Positions 26,619-34,924 of a stretch of DNA of 64,000 nt are shown here, in pieces. Numbering within the stretch: position 1 is the stretch's first letter; each line of letters opens with the position of its first letter. A program made the translations under genes and the position numbers. Source of the DNA: Phenylobacterium aquaticum (GTDB taxonomy: Bacteria; Pseudomonadota; Alphaproteobacteria; Caulobacterales; Caulobacteraceae); the NCBI RefSeq assembly GCF_022695515.1, contig NZ_JALDPT010000017.1, positions 1 through 64,000 on the forward strand. The letters are read 5' to 3'. The notes under the pieces are model-generated. The model had not been told where the DNA came from. It did no database searches and saw only the letters and a program-made list of their open reading frames with translations.

Positions 26619-27809
26619 ATGCCGCTCGACACCGCCGCGGGCCAGAAGACCTACCGCTGGGACGATCCCCTGGACCTCGCCGCCCGCCTCTCGGAAGAGG
26701 AGCGGATGGTGTGGGAGGCGGCGCGCGCCTACGCCCGCGAGAAGCTGCTGCCCCGCGTGGTCTCGGCCTACGCCGAGGAGCGGTTCGACGGCGAGATCAT
26801 GACCGAGATGGGCGAGCTGGGCTTCCTCGGCCCGACGCTTCCCGAGCAATACGGCGGCGCGGGCGTCAGCCACGTGGCTTATGGCCTGATCGCCCGCGAG
26901 ATCGAGGCGGTGGATTCCGGCTACCGCTCGGCGATGAGCGTGCAGTCCTCGCTGGTCATGTACCCGATCTACGCCTTTGGCTCGGACGCGCAGAAGCAGA
27001 AGTTCCTGCCCGGCATGGCGCGCGGCGAGATCATCGGCTGCTTCGGCCTCACCGAGCCCGACGGCGGCTCGGACCCGGCTTCCATGCGCACGGTCGCCAA
27101 GCCGGTCGACGGGGGCTACGTGCTCAACGGCGCGAAGATGTGGATCACCAACTCGCCGATCAGCGACGTGGCCTTGGTGTGGGCTAAGCTGGACGGGGTG
27201 ATCCGCGGCTTCCTGGTGGAGCGGGGATCGAAGGGGTTCGAGACCCCGAAGATCCTCAACAAGCTCAGCCTGCGGGCCTCCGTCACAGGCGAGATCGCCC
27301 TGTCCGACGTCTTCGTGCCGGAAGACATGATGCTGCCCAACGTGCAGGGCCTGCGCGGGCCGTTCTCCTGCCTCAACAAGGCCCGCTACGGCATCGCCTG
27401 GGGCGCCTTGGGGGCGGCGGAGTTCTGCTTCCACGCCGCCCGCGACTACGTCTCCAGCCGCAGCCTGTTCGGCCGCACCCTGGCCTCGCGTCAGCTGGTG
27501 CAGAAGAAGCTGGCGGACATGTCCACCGAGATCGCCCTGGGCTTCGAGGGCGCCCTGGCGCTCGGCCGGCTGATCGACGAGGGCGCCTGGGTGCCGGAGG
27601 CCATCTCGATGCTGAAGCGCAACAATTGCGGCAAGGCGCTCGACATCGCCCGGGTCGCCCGCGACATGCACGGCGGCAACGGCATCTCCGGCGAGTACCA
27701 CGTGATGCGCCACGCCTCGAACCTCGAGACGGTGAACACCTACGAAGGCGCCCACGACGTCCACGCCCTGATCCTCGGCCGCGCGATCACAGGGGAAGGC
27801 GCGTTCTAA
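26619..27809 (+). CDS. gcdH: Glutaryl-CoA dehydrogenase
   Basis: A 396-residue acyl-CoA dehydrogenase matching glutaryl-CoA dehydrogenase, which oxidises and decarboxylates glutaryl-CoA to crotonyl-CoA with FAD. Diagnostic segments are [57 protein letters not shown] and the catalytic-base region [18 protein letters not shown] (Glu in TYEG). The ATG at 26619 has GGAG eight bases upstream. In this setting glutaryl- or pimeloyl-derived CoA may arise from ring degradation, and the crotonases at 23189 and 23962 act next. Confidence 0.92.
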   Translation: MPLDTAAGQKTYRWDDPLDLAARLSEEERMVWEAARAYAREKLLPRVVSAYAEERFDGEIMTEMGELGFLGPTLPEQYGGAGVSHVAYGLIAREIEAVDSGYRSAMSVQSSLVMYPIYAFGSDAQKQKFLPGMARGEIIGCFGLTEPDGGSDPASMRTVAKPVDGGYVLNGAKMWITNSPISDVALVWAKLDGVIRGFLVERGSKGFETPKILNKLSLRASVTGEIALSDVFVPEDMMLPNVQGLRGPFSCLNKARYGIAWGALGAAEFCFHAARDYVSSRSLFGRTLASRQLVQKKLADMSTEIALGFEGALALGRLIDEGAWVPEAISMLKRNNCGKALDIARVARDMHGGNGISGEYHVMRHASNLETVNTYEGAHDVHALILGRAITGEGAF

Positions 27810-27942
27810 GGCGAAACTGATGGTCCTTCCGATGGCCGTGCGGCGCTCAGCCAGTGTCGGGCCGCCTTCAATTCAGCCGCCCTCCGGGCCGCGCCTGAGG
27901 CCCGCGCGGGGGAGAGGCCCTTGTTTCGGAGGCTTGGTCTCG

Positions 27943-28332
27943 ATGACGCTGGTCCTGCTGGTGGAAGACGAAGCGGCCATCTGCCTGCTGCTTTCGGAGG
28001 CCCTCTCCGATGCCGGCCGCGCCGAAACCGACGCGTTGACGCCCCTCGAGGCCTACGATGCGCTCCAACGGCAAGGGCCTGAGTTCCGCGTCCTGGTTAC
28101 CAACATCAATGTGACGGAGCGCGGGTGGGGGTTCGGCTTCGCCCGCGCCGCCCCTGAGGTGAACCCGGACCTGGCCGTCAGCTTCATCACGGAGGATTCC
28201 GAGGCCGCCGTGCGTCAGCAGGGTGTGGCCGGCGCAATGCTGCTCGCCAAGCCGTTCTTGCCTGAGCGGCTGGTGTGGGCAGGAGGGAACGGACTTATGC
28301 GGTTCGTCTCGTCGAGGACCGACCGTGTCTGA
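27943..28332 (+). CDS. Response-regulator receiver domain lacking the phospho-acceptor Asp
   Basis: A 129-residue stand-alone receiver. VLLVEDEAAICLLL gives the acidic pair (Glu8, Asp9), Ser80 in VSFIT fills the threonine/serine position and Lys103 in LLAKPF is conserved. The phospho-acceptor position in LVTNIN is Asn54 instead of Asp, so it probably cannot be phosphorylated normally. The ATG at 27943 has GGAGG upstream; the longer frame from 27820 has an unlikely basic leader. It overlaps the LuxR-type gene by eight bases, implying one unit: a pseudo-receiver controlling a DNA-binding partner. Confidence 0.8.
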   Translation: MTLVLLVEDEAAICLLLSEALSDAGRAETDALTPLEAYDALQRQGPEFRVLVTNINVTERGWGFGFARAAPEVNPDLAVSFITEDSEAAVRQQGVAGAMLLAKPFLPERLVWAGGNGLMRFVSSRTDRV

Positions 28333-28540
28333 CAACGCTAGAGCCCGATTGAGCCCGCGGCAAATCGAGTGTTTGCGCCTCGCTGCGTCGGGGCGAACCT
28401 CTGTCGAGATAGCCGCTGCGCTCGGGCTGTCCTCGCGCACTGTAGATCAGTATGTTGGCGAGGCCTGCGAACGCCTCAAGGTGCGTAACCGCGTACAAGC
28501 GGTGGCGAAGGCCTTAGAATTGGGCCTTCTATCTAACTAA
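28325..28540 (+). CDS. Small LuxR-type helix-turn-helix protein A
   Basis: A 71-residue protein that is essentially only a LuxR/GerE DNA-binding domain: LSPRQIECLRLAASGRTSVE, then IAAALGLSSRTVDQYV and RVQAVAKALELGLL. The GTG start at 28325 lies inside the 3' end of the pseudo-receiver gene. There is no ligand domain, so it may act as a partner of that receiver. It resembles the second HTH protein at 28732, and both precede the virB operon, so a role in switching conjugation is likely but unproven. Confidence 0.8.
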   Translation: MSDNARARLSPRQIECLRLAASGRTSVEIAAALGLSSRTVDQYVGEACERLKVRNRVQAVAKALELGLLSN

Positions 28541-28542
28541 CC

Positions 28543-28573
28543 TCCGTAAAATCCCGGGCCGCATTTCTACGGA
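28543..28573. repeat. Imperfect hairpin after LuxR-type gene A
   Basis: TCCGTA and TACGGA arms, with AAAT/ATTT inside, directly follow the stop of 28325. It is a possible weak terminator without a T-run. The rest of 28574-28731 holds no gene I can support. Confidence 0.4.
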
Positions 28574-28731
28574 ATTGACCGCTCTGTTGGTTGTGGGGAA
28601 TCAATCGCTAGTGGTGTCACTGGCGTTGCTTGCGAGCCCATGAGGCTCAGCTGGTTGATGGCCGCCTTACGCGCCTCGTGGCGCTCAACCGGTCGAGTTA
28701 GGGGGCAGACCTTGACTAGGAGGTCGGTCAA

Positions 28732-29025
28732 TTGGCCAGCCAAAGCAACTCCCCGCACCGGGATGAACCCCGGTCTTTTCACCCGCACACTTGCATCGAG
28801 AACTATCCCACATCGACGCGGTTGATCACACCAAGGCAGCTTGAATGCTTGGCCTGGGTTCAGGAAGGCAAAAGCGCGACCGACATCGGCGGCATCCTCG
28901 GGTTGTCGGGTCGGACCGTCGAAGGCCACCTGATCAAGCTTTGCGGCCATCTCGGCGTGAAGACGCGGGTGCAGGCCGTGGTGCGCGCCCGGGAACTCGG
29001 CCTGATCGGTCAGTCGCAGCCGTAA
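28732..29025 (+). CDS. Small LuxR-type helix-turn-helix protein B
   Basis: A protein of about 97 residues whose second half is a GerE/LuxR DNA-binding domain: ITPRQLECLAWVQEGKSATD, then IGGILGLSGRTVEGHLIKLC and RVQAVVRARELGLIG. The first 33 residues show no domain, and the TTG start at 28732 is uncertain; a start near the domain boundary (TTG of RLITPRQ) is possible. It is paralogous to the protein at 28325. The stop lies in an inverted repeat that carries the shared GTAGGCTTACGC element before virB1. Confidence 0.72.
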   Translation: MASQSNSPHRDEPRSFHPHTCIENYPTSTRLITPRQLECLAWVQEGKSATDIGGILGLSGRTVEGHLIKLCGHLGVKTRVQAVVRARELGLIGQSQP

Positions 29026-29042
29026 GCCTACCCGCCCACGAC

Positions 29043-29056
29043 GCGTAGGCTTACGC
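29043..29056 (+). promoter_or_regulatory. Shared transfer-gene element GCGTAGGCTTACGC, copy 1 (upstream of virB1)
   Basis: The 14-base sequence is identical to 60063-60076 and matches 12 of 14 bases at 62896-62909. Each copy ends 89-95 bases before an operon start (virB1, mobC, alpA). Here it is also the right arm of an inverted repeat, CGTAAGCCTAC (29021-29031) with GTAGGCTTACG (29045-29055). It may be a regulator site or a promoter element. Confidence 0.6.
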
Positions 29057-29145
29057 CTCGCGCCCAGCGCCCCTGACCGCCAACATCACGGTGGAGGCCT
29101 CGACGTGGCCTCGGTGTTGAAGCCCCTTTTCGTCAGGCGTTTCTC

Positions 29146-29778
29146 ATGGCCCTAAGCCTCGCCGCCGCCCTCACCCTGGCCGCCCAGTGCGCGCCGACCG
29201 TTGCACCCGAAACGCTCTTGTCGGTGGTGCAGGTGGAAAGCCGGTTCGAGCCTTTGGCCATTGGCGTGAACGGCCTACCCCGGGTAGCGCTTACGCCGGC
29301 TTCGGTCGATGAAGCCGTCGCCAGGGCAGGGGAATTGATCGCCGCCGGCCGCAGCATCGATCTCGGCCTCGCGCAGATCAACAGCAAGAACCTGCAATGG
29401 CTTGGGCTAAGCCTTCGGCAGGTGTTCGAGCCCTGCGCCAACCTCTCGGCCGCCGCCCGGGTGCTGCAAGACGGCTATGGCCGCAGCGATCCCGGAGCGG
29501 TTGGCGAGCAGGTCGCCCTGAGGACCACGCTTTCCTATTACAACACCGGCCATCCCAGCCGCGGGGTCAGGAACGGCTATGTCGGCAAGGTCGAGGCGGC
29601 CTCGGCCCGCATCGTGCCGGCCATCAGCGGCCAACCCGCGCTCCCTTCCTCCCAAGTCACGACGCCCGCGCCCCCTGAAAGCCCGCGGCTGGCCTGGGAT
29701 GTCTTTGGCGATGTCCAGCGCGACCACCGAAGCTTCGTCACCACCGTCTCAGCTCTATCGTCCGGAGGATTCAAGTGA
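29146..29778 (+). CDS. virB1: VirB1-like lytic transglycosylase
   Basis: A 210-residue lytic transglycosylase that opens peptidoglycan for assembly of the type IV secretion channel. The catalytic Glu31 is in VVQVESRFEP, followed by DLGLAQINSKNLQWLGL and LSYYNTGHPSRGVRNGYV, the classic SLT domain pattern. The N-terminus is hydrophobic and may act as an export signal. It is the first gene of the conjugation operon; virB2 starts within its stop (GTGA). The tail after residue 165 is proline-rich. Confidence 0.9.
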   Translation: MALSLAAALTLAAQCAPTVAPETLLSVVQVESRFEPLAIGVNGLPRVALTPASVDEAVARAGELIAAGRSIDLGLAQINSKNLQWLGLSLRQVFEPCANLSAAARVLQDGYGRSDPGAVGEQVALRTTLSYYNTGHPSRGVRNGYVGKVEAASARIVPAISGQPALPSSQVTTPAPPESPRLAWDVFGDVQRDHRSFVTTVSALSSGGFK

Positions 29779-30095
29779 GCGCGAGCAGGCAGAAACTACT
29801 TATCGGCCGCGTGGCCCTCGTCGGCGTCATCGCCTTGGCCAGCGCCAGTCCCGCCTTCGCCCAGTCAGCTGGCGTGGGCGGCAATATCGGCACCTTCATC
29901 CAGAACATCATCGACCTGCTCAACAGCAACGTCATTCGTGGCTTGGCGGTGATCGCTATCATCATCACCGGCATCGCCTGGATGTTTGGGCACCTGGATA
30001 TGCGCCGCGCCGGCACGGTCGTGGTCGGCATCATCGTCATCTTCAGCGCCGCGGCGATCGTCGATTTGATCACCGGCGGCAGCGGAGCCGCATGA
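29775..30095 (+). CDS. virB2: VirB2/TrbC pilin
   Basis: A 106-residue prepilin. It has a signal peptide with cleavage near ASPAFAQS (about residue 30) and two membrane helices, one around VIRGLAVIAIIITGIAWMF and one around VVVGIIVIFSAAAIVDL, joined by a short charged loop (GHLDMRRAG). This is the VirB2/TrbC pattern. It forms the conjugative pilus. The GTG start overlaps virB1. Confidence 0.9.
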   Translation: MSASRQKLLIGRVALVGVIALASASPAFAQSAGVGGNIGTFIQNIIDLLNSNVIRGLAVIAIIITGIAWMFGHLDMRRAGTVVVGIIVIFSAAAIVDLITGGSGAA

Positions 30096-30098
30096 ATC

Positions 30099-30443
30099 AT
30101 GACCGCCGAAGCCGAGGACCGCCTGACTGAGGACACCCTGTTCCTGGCCTGCACGCGGCCCGCCATGGTCGCCGGGGTGCCCATGGAAGCCATGGGCCTC
30201 AACCTCATGGTGACGGCCACGGTCTTCCTGGCGGCGCACTCGCCGGCCTACCTCCTGATCGCGCCGGCCGTCCACGTCGTCTTCCGTGCGATCTGCAAAC
30301 ACGACCACAACGCCTTCCGGGTCCTGTGGATGTTCGTCGACACGAAGGGCCGCGCCCGCAATGGCGCGACCTGGGGCGGCAGTTCCTCAACGCCGTTGCC
30401 GCTGAAGCGTCGCTACGTCGTCGCGGAGGTGATCCGTGGCTAG
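30099..30443 (+). CDS. virB3: VirB3 inner-membrane component
   Basis: A 114-residue VirB3 protein. TLFLACTRPAMVAGVPMEA is the family start, followed by a hydrophobic segment LNLMVTATVFLAAHSPAYLL and a short FRAICKHDHNAFRVLWMF region. It associates with VirB4 in the inner-membrane complex. The 3' end contains the strong ribosome-binding site and start of virB4. Confidence 0.9.
   Translation: MTAEAEDRLTEDTLFLACTRPAMVAGVPMEAMGLNLMVTATVFLAAHSPAYLLIAPAVHVVFRAICKHDHNAFRVLWMFVDTKGRARNGATWGGSSSTPLPLKRRYVVAEVIRG
30425..30435 (+). promoter_or_regulatory. Full-length Shine-Dalgarno sequence before virB4
   Basis: GGAGGTGATCC is complementary to the whole 3' tail of 16S rRNA and places its GGAGG core six bases before the GTG at 30436. 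It lies within the virB3 coding region and fixes 30436 as the intended virB4 start, which makes the frameshift 42 codons later significant. Confidence 0.7.
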
Positions 30444-30564
30444 CCTAATGCTGCAGCCTCGGGCGGCCCCGTCTTCGCTGGGGCGCGACCTGGATCCGCG
30501 CGGCGCGCTTCCCTATGCCCGTCACGTCACTGGGGAAATCATCGGCCTGGATACCCAGGCCTGA
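30436..30564 (+). pseudogene. virB4: Detached N-terminus of VirB4 (frameshift)
   Basis: From GTG 30436 this frame encodes 42 residues, including LGRDLDPRGALPYARHV and EIIGLDTQA, typical of the VirB4 start, then meets TGA at 30562-30564. The expected continuation (LMITFQLDG) is in another frame. A single missing base in the GGCCTGATG context accounts for it. The stop overlaps an ATG (TGATG), so the ribosome could restart. Confidence 0.75.
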
Positions 30565-32813
30565 TGATCACCTTCCAACTCGACGGGGCGAGCTTCGAGA
30601 CCGCCGACGTCCGCGACCTCAACGACTGGCACGCCAAGCTCAACAGCGCATGGCGCAACCTGGCCAACAACCATCTGGCGGTCTGGCACCATCTGGTTCG
30701 CCGCCGGCATGAGGGCTACCCCGCGGGCGCCTTTCGCTCCGACTTCGCGGCCGATCTCGACGCCCGCTACCGGGCTCGCCTCGGCGCGACCCAGATGTAC
30801 GTCAACGAGCTCTACGTCACCCTGGTGCTGCATCCAGGACGCGACGCCACGGAGCGCGCGGGAGCGTGGCTCTCCAAGCGTCGGCGTTCTGAGGCTGACG
30901 AGGACGAGGCGGTTAAACGTCTGCAGGATGCCGGCCGCGATCTCGCACAATACCTCAGTCGCTATGGCGTGCGGACCCTGGGGCTCTACGAGCGGGACGG
31001 CGGCTGGTTCTCCGAACCGCTCGAGATGTTGCGGCTCGTCCTGACGGGACGGCGTGAACGCGTGCCGCTGATCCGCGGGCACCTGGGTTCCGCGATCTAT
31101 TCGGCGAGGGTGATTTTCGGCCGAGAGGCCTTGGAAATCCGAGACGCTGCCGAGGCGCGCTTCGCCGGCATGTTCGGGGTGAAGGAATATCCCGCCGTCA
31201 CCCGGCCCGGTCTCTGGAATGGACTGCTTTCCGCGCGCTTCCCGTTTGTGGCCAGCCAGTCCTTCACCTTCCTCTCAAAGACAGCCGCTCGGGCGGTGAT
31301 GGAGAGGAAGCAGAACCAGATGCTTTCGGCCCGTGACCGGGCCGCCTCGCAGATCGCCGGCCTAGGCGACGCCCTGGACGACCTGATGTCTAACCGCTTC
31401 GCGATGGGCGATCACCAGGCGTCGGTCCTGGTTTACGGCGACGACCCACGCCAGCTCAGCGACAATCTCTCGAGCGCCCGTGCGCTGCTGGCCGACTCCG
31501 GCCTTGTCACGGCGCGCGAGGACCTGGCCCTCGAAGCCGCGTTCTGGGCGCAGTTCCCGGGGAACTTCAGCCGGCGGGTTAGGCCGGCGGCGATCACCTC
31601 CCGCAACTTTGCGGCGCTGGCGCCCTTCCACACCCACCCTGCGGGCCGCGCCGAGGGGAACCATTGGGGCCCGGCGGTGGCGTTGCTGCGCACGTCCGCT
31701 GGCTCACCCTTCCACTTCAACTTCCACGTTGGCGACCTTGGCCACACCTTCATCTGTGGGCCGTCGGGCTCGGGCAAGACGGTGGTCCAGAACTTCATGC
31801 TGGCCGCGCTGGAGAAGTTCGGCGCCCAACAGGTCTTCATCGATAAGGACCGCGGCGCGGAGATCTTCGTCCGTGCCTGCGGCGGCGCCTATCTGACCCT
31901 GCGCAACGGGGAGCCGACCGGGTTCGCCCCGCTCAAGGCCCTGGACTTCACGCCGGGCAATGCGGCGTTCCTTGGTCAGCTGATCCGCCAGTTGGTCGGC
32001 GCCAGCGAACGTCCGCTGTCGGTCCAGGAAGAGCACGCCATCGATGCGGCGGTCGTCGCCCTGGGGCCGCTGCCGCCGAGCCAGCGCTCACTGTCCGCAC
32101 TCCGCGCGCTGCTCGGCCAGCGCGACGCCGGTGGCGTCGGCGCCCGGCTCGAGAAGTGGTGCCGGGGCGGCGCGCTCGGCTGGGTGCTCGACAACGAAGA
32201 GGATGCGCTCGGCCTCGAGGACCGCTTCCTCGGCTTCGACATGACGCACGTGCTGGACAACGCCGAGGTCCGCACGCCGATGATGATGTACCTCTTCCAT
32301 CGGCTGGCCGCCTTGGTTGATGGCCGCCGCCTGGTCATCGACATCGACGAGTTCTGGAAGGCGCTAGGCGACGAAGCTTTCCGCGGCCTCGCCCAGGGTG
32401 GGCTGAAGACCTACCGCAAGCAAAATGCCTTCATGGTGTTCGGCACGCAGTCGCCAGCCGACGTGCTGCGCTCGCCTATCGCCCACACCATCCTGGAGCA
32501 GTGCGCGACGAAGATCTTCCTGCCCAACGCCCACGCCGCCGAGCGCGACTACATCGAGGGCTTTGGGCTGACCCGGCGCGAGTTCGCCCTCGTGCGCGAG
32601 GAGTTGGCGCCGGAGTCGCGGCAGTTCCTGATCAAGCAAGGTCTCAACTCCGTAGTCGCCGAGCTGCGCCTCGACGGGCTCGAGGACCAACTGGCCGTGC
32701 TTTCCGGACGCACCGAGACGGTTGATCTGCTCGACCGCATCCGAGCGCGCGTCGGCGACCAGCCCCAAGACTGGCTCGACCCCTTCCACCGCGAACGCAG
32801 GATGATCCCATGA
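30564..32813 (+). CDS. virB4: VirB4 type IV secretion ATPase (restart ORF)
   Basis: 749 residues of the VirB4 ATPase that powers pilus biogenesis and transport. Walker A GPSGSGKT lies near residue 398 and Walker B LVIDIDEFWKAL near 590, followed by GTQSPADVLRS and a C-terminal CagE/VirB4 motif region. Adding the 42 residues encoded upstream gives the normal length of about 790. The ATG at 30564 overlaps the upstream stop, so coupled re-initiation could yield a protein lacking only the first N-terminal strands. Whether that is functional is unknown. Confidence 0.9.
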   Translation: MITFQLDGASFETADVRDLNDWHAKLNSAWRNLANNHLAVWHHLVRRRHEGYPAGAFRSDFAADLDARYRARLGATQMYVNELYVTLVLHPGRDATERAGAWLSKRRRSEADEDEAVKRLQDAGRDLAQYLSRYGVRTLGLYERDGGWFSEPLEMLRLVLTGRRERVPLIRGHLGSAIYSARVIFGREALEIRDAAEARFAGMFGVKEYPAVTRPGLWNGLLSARFPFVASQSFTFLSKTAARAVMERKQNQMLSARDRAASQIAGLGDALDDLMSNRFAMGDHQASVLVYGDDPRQLSDNLSSARALLADSGLVTAREDLALEAAFWAQFPGNFSRRVRPAAITSRNFAALAPFHTHPAGRAEGNHWGPAVALLRTSAGSPFHFNFHVGDLGHTFICGPSGSGKTVVQNFMLAALEKFGAQQVFIDKDRGAEIFVRACGGAYLTLRNGEPTGFAPLKALDFTPGNAAFLGQLIRQLVGASERPLSVQEEHAIDAAVVALGPLPPSQRSLSALRALLGQRDAGGVGARLEKWCRGGALGWVLDNEEDALGLEDRFLGFDMTHVLDNAEVRTPMMMYLFHRLAALVDGRRLVIDIDEFWKALGDEAFRGLAQGGLKTYRKQNAFMVFGTQSPADVLRSPIAHTILEQCATKIFLPNAHAAERDYIEGFGLTRREFALVREELAPESRQFLIKQGLNSVVAELRLDGLEDQLAVLSGRTETVDLLDRIRARVGDQPQDWLDPFHRERRMIP

Positions 32814-33517
32814 ACCGGCGCTTGATCCCCATCGCCATGGCCGGCGCCGTAAGCCTGGGCGGCTCAGCCGCTCACGCCCAGCTCGCGGTCTATGACGCGG
32901 CCAGCTACGCCAAGCTGATCCAGCAGGCCACGACGGCCGTGAGCCAGCTGAACGAGCTCAAGACCCAGGTCAGCCAGGGTCAGCAGCTCCTCTCAAGTCT
33001 AAATGACGCCTCGGGCGTGAACCGCATCGCCAGCGCGCTTGGCGTCCCCTCACTGCGGTCATTCCTTCCGGACACCTCCGCCTTTAGCGCGGCCGCAAAG
33101 GGTGATTTCTCGGCGCTAGGCGCCATCGGGGCGAAGGCTGACGCGATCCGATCCGCCAACCGGCTCTACACCGCCTCGGCGGACGATCCGCTGGGCGCCG
33201 ACCTTGAGGCGGCCGGCCAGCGCGCAGCCCGCGACCTGGCCTTGGGCCAGAGCGTAACCGACGCCGGCGCCCAGCGGCTCGAGGGCCTGAAGGATCTCCA
33301 GGCGGCCATCGATACCGCACCAAACGCCCGGGCCGTGATGGACCTGCAGGCGCGCGCCACGACCGAACAAGCCATGATCGCCAACGACCAGATGAGGCTG
33401 CAAGGTATCGCCATGGCTCAGGCGGCCGAGGATCGACTTGAAAGGCAGCGGCAACAAGAGCGCATGATGGCAGCGCGCGACGCGCGGATCGCCCTGTATC
33501 GGAGCGGTTTCCAATGA
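32810..33517 (+). CDS. virB5: VirB5 minor pilus component
   Basis: A 235-residue periplasmic VirB5. The signal peptide ends near SAAHAQL (about residue 24), followed by long amphipathic helices (SYAKLIQQATTAVSQLNELK, then TQVSQGQQLLSSLND) and a helical C-terminus ending RIALYRSGFQ. It caps the pilus and aids adhesion. It overlaps virB4 and the exclusion-lipoprotein gene by four bases each (ATGA). Confidence 0.88.
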   Translation: MNRRLIPIAMAGAVSLGGSAAHAQLAVYDAASYAKLIQQATTAVSQLNELKTQVSQGQQLLSSLNDASGVNRIASALGVPSLRSFLPDTSAFSAAAKGDFSALGAIGAKADAIRSANRLYTASADDPLGADLEAAGQRAARDLALGQSVTDAGAQRLEGLKDLQAAIDTAPNARAVMDLQARATTEQAMIANDQMRLQGIAMAQAAEDRLERQRQQERMMAARDARIALYRSGFQ

Positions 33518-33738
33518 CTCGGACTCTATCTGCCCTCGGCGCCGTAGCTCTGCTCGCTGCGTGTTCGCCTCAACCACGGAGCGCCGACTACTTCACTGCA
33601 CATCCCGACGAGGCGGAGAAGGTCGTCGCCGACTGTGCGACTGGCGCTCACCGCGGCGACGAGTGCGTCAATGCGAAGGCCGGTTCGGCAGCGGCCAAGC
33701 GAGACGCGCGGATCGACGCCTACAAGAAGGGCTTCTGA
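33514..33738 (+). CDS. EexN-like entry-exclusion lipoprotein
   Basis: A 74-residue lipoprotein with lipobox LLAACS (lipidated Cys about residue 17), followed by YFTAHPDEAEKVVADC and DECVNAKAGSAAAKRDARID. The pattern HPDEA, two further cysteines and C-x-NA is that of EexN-family lipoproteins, found at this spot between virB5 and virB6 and thought to block redundant transfer into a cell already holding the element. The position supports the call. Confidence 0.8.
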   Translation: MTRTLSALGAVALLAACSPQPRSADYFTAHPDEAEKVVADCATGAHRGDECVNAKAGSAAAKRDARIDAYKKGF

Positions 33739-33746
33739 GTGCGGCG

Positions 33747-34682
33747 ATGGCCGAGCCCCTCCAAATCTTCCAGCCGGCCTACGGCTTCGTCGACAGCAAG
33801 CTCGACGTCTTCCTGAACGAGCGCGCCAGCTCAGTCATGGCCCAGGTCTCTGGCCCGTTGCGGGCCGCACTGGTGCTCTACGTCCTGCTCTACGGTTTCG
33901 CGATCTTGCGCGGCACGATCCAGGAGCCATTCATGGATTTCGTGGTGCGGAGCCTAAAGCTGGCCTTCGTCTACATGCTGGCCACAACCGTCGCCTATTC
34001 GGCCTACGTCACCCAACCGCTTTTCCACGTTCTGCCGGACACCCTGACCCAGGCGATCAGTGGGGGAGGCGTCCCTGACGTCGGCTCGGCGTTCGATAAC
34101 TTCTTCAATCGGGCGGCCTATCTCGCGGAGACCATCACCAAGCAAGCGAGTCCGGTCGACTTCGGGCCCTGGATTCTCGGTGCTGTCGTCTACATCGTCG
34201 GCGCGCTGGCCGCCGCTATCGGATTTGGGGTAGTCCTGATCGCCAAGGTGGCGCTCGCCTTGCTCGTGGCGCTGGGCCCGATCTTCGTCGCCTGCGCGCT
34301 CTTCGACGCCACCCGCCGGTTCTTCTTCGGCTGGCTCAGCCAGGCGGTGAACTACCTGGTGCTGTTCGCCCTGATCATCACCGTCTTCCAGCTGATCCTG
34401 TCGCTGGTCGCCCAGCAGTGGGGCAGCATCGACGGTTCTGACCCCATGGCCGGCGGACTGTTGTTCGTCGCGCTCTGCCTGCTGGGCGCGATCTTTTTCC
34501 TGCAGACGCCGGCCATCGCCGCCGGCATCGCAGGGGGCGCCAGCGCAGGCCTGGCGGACTTCGCCAATGCTGCCTCGCTCAGCGGCGTGCCCCGTGCGGG
34601 CGCGCCCCAGGGTCCGCAAGAGGCTGGCCGCAGCGCGCCACGGGGCGGGGGCTCCATTCGTCCTGCCGGAGGTCGCGCCTGA
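33747..34682 (+). CDS. virB6: VirB6 polytopic inner-membrane protein
   Basis: A 311-residue VirB6 protein of the secretion channel. About six hydrophobic segments are visible, such as ALVLYVLLYGFAIL, LGAVVYIVGALAAAIGFGVV, VALALLVALGPIFVACALF and GLLFVALCLLGAIFFL, with the conserved LGPIFVACALFDATRRFF region. The ATG at 33747 is preferred to the longer open frame, which overlaps the lipoprotein gene. The C-terminal tail is glycine/proline-rich. The stop overlaps the next ATG. Confidence 0.9.
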   Translation: MAEPLQIFQPAYGFVDSKLDVFLNERASSVMAQVSGPLRAALVLYVLLYGFAILRGTIQEPFMDFVVRSLKLAFVYMLATTVAYSAYVTQPLFHVLPDTLTQAISGGGVPDVGSAFDNFFNRAAYLAETITKQASPVDFGPWILGAVVYIVGALAAAIGFGVVLIAKVALALLVALGPIFVACALFDATRRFFFGWLSQAVNYLVLFALIITVFQLILSLVAQQWGSIDGSDPMAGGLLFVALCLLGAIFFLQTPAIAAGIAGGASAGLADFANAASLSGVPRAGAPQGPQEAGRSAPRGGGSIRPAGGRA

Positions 34683-34924
34683 TGCGCATCCCCATCATCA
34701 CAGTCACAACGGCCTTGGCCCTCGCGGGCTGCGCTTCAACCGGCGGCGGCAAGCTCGCGGTCTGTGACGGCAAACACCTGCGTCCCGCCAATCCCTACGG
34801 CACCGTGCTGGCGCTTCCAGGGCAGGGCGGGCCGACCGCGGCGGCTCCCGCGCCTGACGCGGCCAAGCCGAAGACCTTGTCCTCCAACACCTCCCCGAGG
34901 ACGTTCGGGAGCTGCCTCGCATGA
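34682..34924 (+). CDS. virB7: VirB7-like small lipoprotein
   Basis: An 80-residue lipoprotein with lipobox ALALAGCA (Cys17) and a proline/alanine-rich tail. Position between virB6 and virB8 and size fit VirB7, which anchors VirB9 in the outer membrane core. Sequence conservation is low in this family, so the name rests mainly on place and lipobox. It is coupled to virB6 (TGATG) and virB8 (ATGA). Confidence 0.75.
   Translation: MRIPIITVTTALALAGCASTGGGKLAVCDGKHLRPANPYGTVLALPGQGGPTAAAPAPDAAKPKTLSSNTSPRTFGSCLA

Noticed and set aside
28567..28950. 127-codon leftward frame opposite LuxR-type gene B
   Set aside because: The rightward frame contains a clear GerE domain, so the leftward frame is a shadow.
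29280..29295. Fourth GTAG-CTTACGC-like copy (GGGTAGCGCTTACGCC)
   Set aside because: It has one inserted base and lies inside virB1 coding sequence (VALTPAS), so chance is likely.
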